Assembly (NCBI GenBank): GCA_020086605.1
Contig: JACBWW010000016.1
Location: 6,315,682 to 6,379,681, forward strand
Direction: 5' to 3'
Source of the DNA: Lanius collurio
Lineage: Eukaryota > Chordata > Aves > Passeriformes > Laniidae
DNA: 64,000 nt
This document shows, one piece after another, positions 25,701 through 36,815 of the stretch (within the stretch, counting starts at the first letter, position 1; every line of letters begins with the position of its first letter). A program made the position numbers and the translations under genes. The notes below the pieces were generated by a model. It was not told the DNA's origin, did no database searches, and was given only the letters and a program-made list of their open reading frames with translations.

Positions 25701-27050
25701 ATCCATGTTTTTTTGTTCCCAGCTTAAATTACACCAAGCATCTTGCAAGGTTTATTTCCCATCTTCAGTTCAGCAGCATTGTAGGCACAGAGCACATTAT
25801 CATGTGTTAGATAGATTTTATGTACTGCTTCTGTATTCAAAGCAGGTTCTTGGTTTCAGTCTCTTCTTTGGATCTTTCAAATCTGTTCCTCTTGTCATGC
25901 TCTGCCCTTGTAACTGAGATGAGCTGAGGCATTTGAGATAACCCTCTGCAGGTATTTTGGCAGTTGCAAGACAGTGTCATTGGCAGGGTATAATTCAGCA
26001 TTTTCTTTCACTCCTGATCCTTGAAGATTATTAACCTGCAGAATACATAGCTCAGCCTATTAAATATATTTTTTAGTTTCTTTCACAGTGCACCTAAGGA
26101 GACCGTAATCTATGAAGGCAGGATTATGATTCTGCCTTCAATCAAATTTAATGAAATTTAAAGCAGGGGGAAATTCACAATTAAAAATGGCTTGCACAAG
26201 GATCAGGTTTGTCCAAGTGCACTAATAGGACTTTAATTTTTGATTGATCTGATTCTCCTTTCACACAATATGGATGAAAGGAATTTCAGAGAACTCATTG
26301 GACCTGCATAGTTGCAAAAAAAAAGGATATTTTCTGACTATGTAACTTAGCTTTTTTAACACTAACTGCTGGGAAACAGATGCACATGCACACACTCAAT
26401 GGCATGTGTTCAATTTTTCCATTTCTCCTGCTAATGTAGGAATAGGTAATGTGCTCTCTCTCAAATGCCTGCTACCTTAATGCATAAGATAGAGCAAAGT
26501 AAAATGAGTCTTGCTCCTATTTCATTTCACAAGAAAATTAATTTTGACTATTGCTTTATATAGATTTGCATGATGGTAACTTAGGTTAGATAGACTTCTC
26601 AGCTCTTCTATCCAAATTTATGACGGGAACAATTCCTTGTAAGCCTCATTATCACAATAAAATCCTATTACAATATGCTGGGGGAAAAAAACCAAACAGA
26701 AACATTTACAACATTTATATGCAAGTCTGCTTTAGTGATTGGCATCTTTATGACACCCAGGTGCTCTGCATGCCTCTTTATGAGAATTGAATTACATGAC
26801 CTGGAAGTTCAGAGTAAATGTCTAAGCTTTACTAGTCCTTGAAAAGCAGTAAGGTGGAGAAGATGTTGCAATACTTGTTAGTGAAACTATTTGGAAATTG
26901 AATTACAGATGCTCTCAGGGCCGCATCCCATCCTTATATAATTTACAGAGGCAACTTATCTCCCTGACCCTCAAACCTCCTGTACAACTGCTTCCTTGCT
27001 AAATAAAAACAACTAGATCATCTTCTCTGACAAGCCAAAGCTGGGAATCA
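22726..27050. other. AT-rich non-coding stretch
   Basis: No gene recognised. A slightly GC-richer spot lies at 22850-22880 ('ctcggggggtggggagtg'). The segment 24120-24260 is tidy AT-rich sequence of the kind seen in conserved non-coding elements, but I cannot test that here. Homopolymers are common. Confidence 0.5.
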
Positions 27051-27054
27051 ATTT

Positions 27055-27435
27055 TTAAAGCCCAAGTCCAGCAAACCACGTCCCTTGCTCAGAACTGCAG
27101 GCTCTCCCTTCCTTCTGCAGCTGGAGGTGCTCAGGACTCCCTGCATGGTGCTTGCAGCACGTGTGGGCAGTGCCTTCAAGGGCTTGCTCTGTGTAGTGGT
27201 GGTGAACTCTCTCTGAAAACTTCAAAATGCAGAATTCACTTTGAAATGGGTCATTCTGCACCAAGTTTCCTTGTTGCCCTTTCTGCAGTCCCTGACCTCG
27301 AGGGCAGCTCTGTCAGGCCAGGCACCCCAGGCACTGCAGCCCTCGGGCCCCATGGCTGGGAGGGGCACGGGCTGTGCTGCCAGCTCGCCCTGACCCAGCT
27401 GTGCTGCCAGGGGGCACAGCAGGTGGGAAATGTGC
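27055..27435. other. GC-rich patch
   Basis: This isolated block is clearly richer in G and C than the flanking DNA, most of all 27290-27425, and holds several CpG (ctcgag, ctcggg, cacggg, ctcgcc). Frames are open on both strands (27246-27467 plus and 27251-27502 minus), as expected from stop-poor composition. I recognise no repeat family. It may be an LTR fragment, a GC-biased island or an exon. The exon-like core is listed separately. Confidence 0.45.
27289..27422 (+). other. candidate exon, unproven
   Basis: A pyrimidine-rich tract ending 'ccctttctgcag' (AG at 27287-27288) is followed by 134 bases with an open frame. The block ends at 'cagcag' directly before 'gtgggaaa', an acceptable splice donor. 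The open frame starts in phase 1 (two bases complete a codon) and ends on a codon boundary. The translation is rich in G, L, C, P and Q and contains two C-C pairs. I recognise no protein family. Exons in AT-rich introns often stand out by high GC, but chance pairs of splice-like signals are also common in 64 kb. This is a prompt for a check and does not amount to a gene call. Confidence 0.15.
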
Positions 27436-30400
27436 TGATAAAAGCATCATTCTGTAGGTGCAGATAGATTATTTCATTGAAAGGCATGAAATAAATGGGC
27501 AAAACCCATTACTTTGTCAGGATACTTCCCTATCAAAGCACACCTGAAGAGGTCTCCTCCCTGTCTGGTTGTGACTCTATTAACTTATGGATCCATTAAC
27601 TCATTCAATGAGGTTTTTAGCTAAAATTTCAGATATTTTCTGCTACTGAATGTAACAGTACGAAAATGGGATGGCATGAAGAGCAATATTAATAATGAAT
27701 GAAAACAAAATGTCAAAATACATAATACAGTGGAACAATAAGGGTTTTACTAGATTTCCTTAATTATTTACATATAGAAGAGTTCTGATGTATCAACAGA
27801 CAGTTTGGCAAGTGAAAAATAACACTCCTGTGCAAACATGATATTACAGTAATTATATTATGTTATAATAATTTGTCATTGTTTCTAATATGTGGTGTAG
27901 GTGGAAATTAGTAGCACTTTAATACAGGCCATCACAACTAATCCCAAAAGTATTGGACAGTACAGTTTATTTCCTAGGGGAGACTATTTATACTCTAAAT
28001 AACATTTTGTAGGCAAAAAAGAAAATTGATAAATGCTAGAACTCCTAAAAAAATTATAAAAATATGAACTGGAATACAGTAAAATAGTATTTTGTTAAAT
28101 TTTAGTGGACTTTATTCCAGCCTCATTGATAGAGGGCTCATTATTTGAATGCCATCATGACTGGTTCAGTTAACTACTCTATCTTGCAAAAATGCCAGAA
28201 AAATACAGTTGTACTGGGGAAGTTAAACATGCCAGTGGTGCATAGGTTACCTGGACACCTCATCTCAAAAGCTTCCAAGATATAAGTAATCCTTTAGTCT
28301 TCTGAGTGAGTCTCAAGGCCCTCTTTCTTACTGCTGTACTACATTTTCATCTGCTTTTTTTTTTTACTTTTCTGAATCTCATTGCCAAACCTATTCTGTG
28401 TTTATTAGGTGCCAGAGATGTCCCTTCAACCTTACTGACAGCAAAGGCTCTGGTGAAGTATTTTTTATATAAAAAGAAGATGATTTCCCAGGGTATGCAA
28501 AGGGTCATTTCTAATGGCAAGGAAAAGATTTTGAACCTGATCTTGGCTGAATGGCAGAACAGATCAGTGAAAGAAAACATAAGGATGTCACAGAAAATGG
28601 GACACAGGATAGTAGAATGGAAATACATAGTGGTTGCATGCAAACCTTTTGTATATAGGAGCTAATTTCTCATTCAGATGATTTAATTAAATGCAATGAT
28701 GTTTATTTATTACCTTCTGGTAAATTATGAAGGTTTCATATATTTTATTCTGCCTCTTTCGCATTAACATCACTGCTTGTGTTGCAGCACAGAATGGCAG
28801 CTAGTGAGGAACACAGCACATGCATCCCTGAATTTGGCCAAGGAGCAACTGATGAGCCTTTGTTGTGTTTGAGAAGCTGTGCAATTTCTAGAGCAGGGCT
28901 GGTGAGATTCAGAGGGTGCAGCACCCTAGGAAGAGTTCCAGTGATGACAACACATAAGTAACAATAACAGGAGGTGCTGTGTCCCCTTGGCAAAACTGCA
29001 ATTTTTAACCTCAGACAATAAATGTTAAGTATAACCCATGGACTCTGTTCACTCCCTCAGCTCAGTTACTGCCCTTACCTGTGCTTGAGTCTTGGCTCAT
29101 GGACCCTCCAAAACCATGGCACTCCCTTTCCCTTTCCTTATACAGTGACTGTTTGGGATGATAGTGTCCAGATGCCTGGAATAAGTTGTAGTTTATTCTG
29201 CCTTCCAATATCATGTTACAAATCAAAACTGGGAAATTTCCTAATTATAATCACCTGCTTCAGATATGTTTGACTTTAGTCACTTCTCCCTTATTTTTGA
29301 TGCAAGACCTACTTCTGAGTTGTTTTCAGTACAGGGTCCAACAAAGGAAGAATAATGGCAATTTGTATAATGTCTTTCCACTGCCTTTTCTTTTGAACAT
29401 TATTTTAAATATATTCTGTCTGATGATTCATCAAATATCCTTGTGATTTCCTTAAAAATGTATTCTTTCTTTCTATAATGCTAATGAAGTGTCTGGTGGA
29501 AGCAATGGACAAGCAATGCTGGGCAAATTCAGCTTGGCCTGAGGCTTGTCTTATCTTCAAACAGACTCCAAAATCTGTGGTTTCAAGGGCCATAGGAGTA
29601 GAAGTACTAAATCACCAGAAAGCTTAAACAAGATAGCAATAGTTCATGTCATCATCTAATGAAAAGGGGAAAAGATAGCAGAAATAAGTAATATAGCTAA
29701 GTATGAATTGTGCAAATTAGGATGCTGTGTGTAATTTAGAAAGTTTCAAAAACTAGAAAGGGTTTGGTAGAGAATACATCCATTACAAGAAGCTGTAAAA
29801 ATACCTCAGGTGGGCTTTATTGAAACAATAATATCTGACTTTTCTCCAAATAATTTTATCTGAAAAGTCCTATAAAATTTTTTATTTGCAGATAATTAAA
29901 AAATCACACTTGATATGTGAGATCAAAATACTGTCTTATCATCTCCTATGAGGAAGCTCAGCATAGAATTCCCATGCTTTTTGTTTGTTTTTAGTTATAT
30001 TTTCCTATCAATTATTGACCCTTTCCTGCTTTCTATTGTATTAGTTATTCTGAAATTTTAAAATTTGCATGTGTAAGTTTTATTCAGCTACATCTAATTT
30101 TAAAAAGTTTACACCTTCATGAAAATTATCTATAAAAATTCTATCAGCATCAGAAATGAAAAGAGTGTCATGTCTGTGAGTTACTAATTGGATGGAGCTT
30201 TCTAGATTTGGCTGCAATTTCTGGTGCCATCCTGTGCCAGCCTGAGCATAAGCCTAAATTTTTATTTAGGGAATTAGATATATTAATAACTCCGAGAGGT
30301 CTGGGTCTCAAAACCAACATTCTTCATTTCCCTTATCTGTAAACTGTTGCTTTTTCTCACTTTGCATCTCCTTATTTCTTTAATTCCGTGTGCAGCAGTA

Positions 30401-30630
30401 TTTTAATTATACAGTTGTTTTTCCAGGAAAGGTGCTAAATTGTTTTCCAGAACTATACAAAAATCATCATAAAGGTGGAGGAAAAAAAAGTTATTTTACA
30501 CACATGTAAAATAAAACATACCTTCTTCTTTATCCCTTATGAGAAGTAGGGGTTGAAGCATTTTCTAAGTTGACACAACACAAATAAAAAATACATGCTT
30601 TAAAGGGAAAAAAATGTAACTATAGGTGGG
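27436..30630. other. AT-rich non-coding stretch
   Basis: No gene recognised. T11 lies at 28355-28365. A 119-codon plus frame (28306-28665) is opposed by a 98-codon minus frame over the same bases, and neither resembles a known protein. A spot near 30327-30350 ('ttcatttcccttatctgtaaac') vaguely recalls the antisense of MIR SINEs, too weakly to list as one. Confidence 0.5.
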
Positions 30631-30633
30631 AGA

Positions 30634-30672
30634 TAATTAGTAAAATTATTAATGAGCTCAAATTACTAATTA
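30634..30672. promoter_or_regulatory. TAATTA-type inverted repeat, candidate homeodomain site pair
   Basis: TAATTAGTAA at 30634-30643 and its exact reverse complement TTACTAATTA at 30663-30672 face each other across 19 bases. Those 19 bases include another ATTAAT. Each arm carries a TAATTA core, the classic site of Antennapedia/paired-type homeodomains, so three such words lie in under 40 bases. This fits a developmental enhancer element. Function is inferred only, and AT-rich background can generate such words. Confidence 0.25.
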
Positions 30673-30726
30673 GAGTGTCACTGGCTGTTTTTCAGATTAT
30701 AAACTTGGGGCTCATCCTAATCAGTT

Positions 30727-30769
30727 AAAAAAAAAAAAACAAAAACAAAAAAAACCGAAACAAAACACT
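30727..30769. repeat. A-rich low-complexity tract
   Basis: A13 at 30727-30739 is followed by A-runs broken by single C (caaaaacaaaaaaaacc, gaaacaaaacac). It may be a decayed poly(A) or simple repeat. No retroposon body is visible upstream. Confidence 0.75.
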
Positions 30770-31682
30770 TTTTCATATCACAAGTCATGTCTACAAGAGA
30801 ATAATTTTTTCTGTCATTCACATCCATTTCACGTTGTCTCTATTAGAAGTTTAATATATTGGTAGGTTAAGAGCAATTTTCTGCAGCACATGAGGACTTT
30901 TTTTAATGCTTTCCATGCACTCACCTGGAGAGGCTTTTACAGGAGGTATCTTTTTACATATGGATTTTTTAAGAGAGTTTAAGTGATGAAAAAACGTGCA
31001 AAGTACAGTTAATACAATTTTGATTTTTTATTACTTGTGGTTAGTCAGCTGGAAAAGTGGCTATCTTGCCTTAAACTGTTTTGCTATTTAAATCTATCAG
31101 CATCTGAAAAATCTCTGTGGCATGTAGCTTTTATTTAACTGAAAAGGCATCATTGCTGACACCTGACTGAGAACTGTCATATTGGTTAGTAATTAATCTT
31201 CTGAGGTGCAGTTCCCAAGTTCACTGACAGTAAAAGGCAGCCTCTGGGCCAGCAAAAAGAAGAGGTGCTGGAGGTTGGTGCTGCCTGCCATGAGATCCTG
31301 GGAATACTTCCCATCCCTACAACATGGGGAGTATTGGAGGATGGGAGAACTTTGCAGAGACTTTTCTCAGTAGCAAATGGCCTTTGGGACACTGGACTAA
31401 CCATGTGCTAAAATATCTGCAGGGATACAAGGGGATTTCATGACTGGCAGAGCAGGCATCTGGGGAGGTGCCTCAAACTGCACTAATGCCCAGTGCCTTA
31501 ATTGGTGGCCCTGGCTGAAGAAACCAACAAGCCCTGAAAGCACTCAAGGTTGATGTTGGGGGAATGGTGGAGATTGTTTGGTGAGGGGTACAATGGATGC
31601 AACCATCAAACTCAGAGTCCTTGCCCAACGAGTACAATTCTCCATAGCAGAGATAAAAGGCTGTAAATTCACTGGCTTGTGT
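30770..31682. other. non-coding stretch
   Basis: Nothing recognised. The segment 31200-31560 is moderately GC-richer than its flanks but shows no coding pattern or known repeat. Confidence 0.5.
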
Positions 31683-31754
31683 CACACAGGGACATGGAGA
31701 TGGCATAACACAGGCACATGGAGATGGCATCACACAGGGACATGGAGATGGCAT
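31683..31754. repeat. 24-bp minisatellite, three copies
   Basis: Three adjoining 24-base units lie at 31683-31706, 31707-31730 and 31731-31754, each ending 'catggagatggcat'. Units 1 and 3 are identical, and unit 2 differs at two positions. Because 24 is a multiple of three, frames pass through on both strands (T-G-T-W-R-W-H on plus), which lengthens local ORFs but does not show coding. The array is short and nearly uniform, so it is recent and may vary in copy number between individuals. Confidence 0.95.
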
Positions 31755-34435
31755 GTGCCTCCTCCATCTCGGTGACAAAGCACAGCTTGAGCTGCCCTGG
31801 AGCTCGGGGACTGCTTCTCATGGTAACTGTGAAGGCCTGTACTGATGGGAATCCATTTGGCTTCATTCCATCTGAGTATTGACCTGCAGGAAAGTGCACT
31901 GCAGTCAAGTAACTTCGCTCAGGATAAGAGCAGGATTAGATCATAGTCATGGCCCTGCTCTGCTATTACTGTTGCTTTTTCTCCTTTTTGATTTTGGCTG
32001 CTTAGAAAGAGAGGGAAGTGGCTTTCTTTTCCACTGTTGCATCTTAGATGGTCAGTTGGACCTTTGCTGAAGTGATGCCCAAATTCCCCTACATGATCAC
32101 TTTTTATTTGGAAGAGATCTCACTGTGGGCATCTAGGGATCCACATTTAACTGGAAAAAAATCTCTGCAGTGGAAATTCTGTGGTGCAGCTCTTCAGCCT
32201 AGGATTAAAAATGTCTTGTGTAGGAAGCAAATTAAACAAGTTTTTATTCCCTCACTTTGATTTGGTGAAACCCCACTACTTTGTATCACATAAGGCCTAT
32301 TGACAGACTCTGAGGGTCCCCATGGTCTTTTCCCAGAACTTCTCACAAAGACCTAAGGTGCCCCCTCAGTGTGCTGTGTCACATCCTAGCCAGGGCAGTG
32401 TTCTTCCTCCTTTGCTCTGTGCCTGATTTCTTAGCAAGGCTGCTATAAAATATGAGTGGGTAAGAGTAACATCACCTGTGGCTACCTCAGGAGATCTACT
32501 TTATTTGTCTTTGTGCCTAAAGGAGGATGCTGAACCAGAAAGAAAATAGTGAACTGTTAGACAAGAAAATTGAGTTATTCCTGGTTTATTCTGTCAGGAA
32601 TAAGGAAAAATAAAGAAGACCTAAAAAAACCCCAAACTCAGCCCAGTGATTTTCGCCTAAAACTACTTGTGCAGAGTATCTTTTAAAGAGAATGTGTATT
32701 TCTATTCAGAACTGTTGCCAGGTCAAATGCTGCTGTTTTCACATTTGACTGTAGAGGTACTCCTCAACTCTTATCCATACATTGTCCTTTAAAGTAAGAA
32801 ATGTGTCTGGCAGCAGTCTTTTTTAAGAACAAAATTCTCCTTGATCTGTCATTGCAGGAGGGGTTAAGAAAAAGCTCAGCTTTATTGAGTGCTGTGAGAA
32901 AACCTTTATGTCCCTCACAAGATTTAAACAGTGCATGTGCAATTCCTTTGTATGCTTCTAAATGTATATAAACAGGAAATAAATTAAAAATCTAAATGGT
33001 AAACTTCATATCATTTTTCCCCAGCCAAAAAAAAAAAAAATTAAATAGCAGGTTACATCAACAAAATATTGTCTGTGTTGGTGAGACTTCATTAACAGAT
33101 GCTGTTATAATATAGATCATATATTTTCACTGAAAGAGTGACATGTGTGTGATAGCTGTCCATTAACAGCTAATTTAAGATGACTCCAGAAAATGCTCAG
33201 ATTCAGTCTTCTGTGGATATCTTCTTTTACTGGCAGTTTTGCCTGCATTTTCATTGCTTGCAATGGCCATTTAAGTGAAGAAATGCAACTCCCAGCATGA
33301 AAGGATTATTTTGCTAATCTTCCTTAAAGCTTCCCCCAGAGTATTCTATCAATATGAGGTTGTTGGTAGGAGACAACTTAAACCTAATATAAATCCTGTT
33401 TTTTGGAACTGTGATTTGAAGTTGCATGGCATTCCACAGTCATGTGGAAGGGTATTTAGTAGAATGCTTGTTATTCATTCTTTCATTCTACTGTCCCTTA
33501 AATCTAAGACCCAACAGGAATAATGTTTTCCTGTAGCTGCCCTGGCAAATATGGCTTTTATTACAGGAGATTCACACAGTTTTCAAATCCAATTAGACTT
33601 ATGCCACCCTGCTGAGGCATACATTAAAATTTAGCAAATGAATCTTATGGGATGACCTGCTTCTTCTGCCATAGTATTTCTTCCTTTTAATAAAGGATTT
33701 TTCAACCCAAAATTTATTTTTTCTGTTTTTCTACAGTGGGTTCTTTTAGTAAAAGGAAAATATGGAAAGACTGAAAACTTATTCTGAAGCAGTGCTGTAA
33801 ATGGGACAGTATGTTCCATCTGAGATAATAGGGATGACCCACTGGTTAATAAAAGATAAAACCATTTCCAGGGCCCTGACCTAACTGTGAGAAAACCCAA
33901 AAGGAAAAGAATTTTTTCTGTATAGGCTTTTTAGAAAAGCAAAATGAAACAAAAAACCCCAGCACCCTTCCACCTCAATCCTACATGTGCATTGGAAATA
34001 TGTCTCATTAACTAGATGAATCTACTGTCCCAAAGGTACATTGCAATGTGATTTCACCAAGAAAAAAGATTTACTGAGATTCTCTTTTGTGAAAGAGATC
34101 CTGGCAAAACCACAGATCATCACAGCCAGAGTCGGACCTGACAGATTCTTGCTGTTTGACTGACCCTTAATTTTGTGAGGTGTGAGAATATTTTGTCTAG
34201 CTCATCAGAATATGAACTCACACACTAAATATTTTATTCTGTGCTAAATTAAGTATTACAGGTTTCAATTTGTCTTCATCAAGCATCCTTATTGAAAACA
34301 AAATAGGCACAACTCAGCAGAGTAGGAGAGGAGAGGCATAATAATTAAAGCACAAATAATCAGAGCATGTGATTCTATTAAAATTTATTATTAAGCTATT
34401 CTTTGCAAAACGTGTCACATCTTTAGTGATGCTCT
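31755..34435. other. AT-rich non-coding stretch
   Basis: No gene recognised. A14 lies at 33027-33040. Several A/C-rich words such as 'aaaaaaaccccaaac' (near 32622) and 'aaaaaaccccagc' (near 33950) recur. Confidence 0.5.
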
Positions 34436-34439
34436 GCCT

Positions 34440-34915
34440 TTATGAAGTGTTCTAGCCAAGGCCCTGGGGTTTTGGAGCCATTCATCCTGCAAAGCCAGTC
34501 CTGGTATGTGGAAGGGGCTGTGTGGCAGCATGAAGCCTCTGGGTGCTTCATTTCCCACCACGTGCAGAGCAAGCCCCAGATCAGGGGCACCTGCACCACT
34601 CTGCACCTGTGGCATCCCCCCTCTGGATCCCCCCTCGAGCAGCAGGAGGGCTTTCTCTGGGAGCCTTGGGAGAGGCCAGACCTGCTGGAGATAGAGGTGC
34701 TCAGGGGTCCCCTGAGGGTGGGCACTGCTGTTGGGATACAGGCCCTGTGCCCAATCCTTCAAGTGCCAACTCTGGGATTAGGAAGCCCAGCACCACCTTT
34801 GCCTCTGCACTTCCCTGGGCCAAGCGCGAGCCCCGCGACTCGCCCATGGCTGCTTGGTTTGTCGGATCTGGGCTTGCAGGCTGAAATCCCACCAGATCTC
34901 AGAAGGGCCAAAGGT
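34440..34915. other. GC-rich patch with small CpG cluster, possible LTR remnant
   Basis: About 475 bases of G+C-rich sequence stand between AT-rich flanks. CpG is concentrated at 34823-34865 (gcgcgag, cccgcgactcgccc, gtcgg). Open frames of 60-207 codons run on both strands, as expected from the composition. The sequence just downstream ('actttgataaagacttttg', 34930-34948) resembles the polyadenylation area of some avian LTRs, which raises the possibility of a solo LTR. I could not find clear TG...CA ends or a target-site duplication. The 207-codon frame (34442-35065) matches no retroviral or host protein I know. Confidence 0.35.
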
Positions 34916-36295
34916 CTTTGCTGTGGACACTTTGATAAAGACTTTTGTAATTGCAGCAAAACTTTCTGGATGGCACATTGTTTCTTCTTTGTTTATCTAT
35001 TACGTGTTATTTTCACTCCTCTATTTATATTTAATTTTATTTCATTTTCTCTTGGGTTGTTCTGAGATTCTTAAACTGAGACCATCCTGTAAATAAATGC
35101 ACTTAATTTGTCCCTGCAACTGAAGTCTGAAAATCTTTTCTAGTGATGGTCGTGGCAAATGACTAATCTGCTCACACAGTTGCTCATGGATGTATTGTGT
35201 CATGTTTGCTTTAGTGAATGATCTGGTGTCAGAGTATGCAGGAAGCCTTTCTCCCATTTGCATTATGATTTCTTTTATGGCCACAGAGTCTGAATGCACA
35301 GGCTTAAGATTGTGTTAATTTTGTGCTTTTCTGCCTTGTTAACTTGTGATACTGTGGTTCTTATTACAACTTTGTCAATTCTTTCTTGAGCCTATTCAAT
35401 TTCCAGTGGGATATGCCTGGAGATAATCACCCCTTTCCCCCTCTGCAATACTTGTATTTTCTTGTCAGTGATTCACTCAGACACTTTTCCTTTCCTGAAC
35501 ATGCAGTTTTAATAGAAATGCCAAAGGTGGTGAGCCCGCTTTAATGACTAAGTGCACTGAATGTCACAGAGTGGATGCCTTAAAAAAAGAATTGAGACAT
35601 TCCCCCAAATAACTTTTGAAACCCAGTAAGAAATATGGCTAATCTTTAAGAGCAAGATTGTGACTGTGGTCTCACATAGTAGGATCCCATTTCATGCCCT
35701 GTGGGAGCTAGTTTGTATCTCTTTTCCAGAGCAGGACAGTATCAGGGAATCTGCCAGTTTACATCTTCAGCGAGACAAGAGGGTGGGAGGGAAGAACAGG
35801 CAGGAAATGACTACAGACTTATTTTCATCTCCTTCCCTCCTAAATGGCCTTTATTTCTCATTTGGGAGGTTAACAATTTACTGTTCACCTTTGCTTAGGG
35901 ATGGACATGAAGGCAAAATCCCCCTTCTATCAGAAATTACATGAACTAGTTGGTTTTAAGCCATCAGTTCATCAATGGCATTTTTTCTAGTCAAAATAAT
36001 GGTGCTCCAACTAATGGTACTCCAACTAACTGCTCTTCAGTTCTTGTTTGTGCTTTACTTATATCAGCCCATTTCTAGAGCCAGCTGGAGCCATTGTTAG
36101 CAAGAGATTCTTTCCCTATCTCAAGCTGGAAAGCCTGGGTGAAGCTCCAGGCTGTGACCTGGGTCTGAGAACCAGCAGGCTGTACACAGCCAGGCTCCCA
36201 GCCTCCTTCACATGGGGCAGTCCCTCAGGAAGCAGGGCTCTCCACACAAAACACTCCTCCAGAATTCAGTTATTGCCAAAGACAGGAGTGATCTG
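34916..36295. other. non-coding stretch
   Basis: No gene recognised. It contains a 15-bp near-perfect tandem duplication at 35998-36027. The segment 36065-36250 is moderately GC-rich. Confidence 0.5.
35998..36027. repeat. 15-bp tandem duplication, two copies
   Basis: 'aatggtgctccaact' at 35998-36012 is followed by 'aatggtactccaact' at 36013-36027, with one mismatch. Confidence 0.9.
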
Positions 36296-36815
36296 ACCCA
36301 TGAATATTAGAGTTGAAAAGACCTCTGGGGTCACCAGCTCCAGCCTCTGCAGACGATGGGGGTTGATGTGACCCTCAGGGATGAATGTTTGCCTTGAAAT
36401 CGGTGACCCTCTGCCAGATTACCTCCCTCGTCTCTCATTTAGTCCTATTTAATCTACATTTTCCCCTTCAGTAATTCTGAGCTATTACTATACTTCTACC
36501 TTCTTTCCTCATGCTGCCAACAGTCCTCCCACACCACCCTCCACCTTCTTGTTGTTAATTCTTCTTAAGTACTCACAGCCTGTTATCATTTCATCTTTTC
36601 TCTAGACAGGGCAAATTCAGCAGTTGGTTCTCTTGCCTAACTACTCTTAACACAATAGCTGCTGTCTTCTGAACTTGCAGGATTTTTTTTGTTTGCTGCC
36701 TGCCCTAGTTAAGTGTTCTTTTTTCTTTAAATCTAACATGATTTCCTAGTAGGGGATGCTCAGAGCAGTGCAGATGTAGCCTTACCAGCCAGGACTGTGT
36801 AAAACATTTCAATTC
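36296..36815 (-). repeat. old CR1 LINE copy, degenerate
   Basis: The order of landmarks on the plus strand matches a CR1 3' part read antisense. 'tagagttgaaaagacctct' near 36309 is the reverse of the CR1 tail. A long diverged middle follows. 'cttaagtactcacagcctg' and 'ttatcatttcatcttttctc' near 36563-36603 correspond to the 'agtattcacagactgttatcatgtcccccctcagtcttctctt' region. 'cagatgtagccttaccagc' near 36771 corresponds to 'ccagatgtggcctcaccag'. Because each piece occurs in the expected order over about 500 bases, chance is unlikely. Divergence is high, so the insertion is old. Boundaries are approximate, and no open ORF2 frame survives. Confidence 0.55.

Noticed and set aside
31683..31754. 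CRISPR-like array
   Set aside because: The 24-base units adjoin with no spacers, and the context is vertebrate. It is a minisatellite.
34442..35065. 207-codon plus-strand open frame, the longest in the window
   Set aside because: Most of it lies in a G+C-rich patch where stops are rare. Several frames are open on both strands over the same bases, and the translation matches no family I know.
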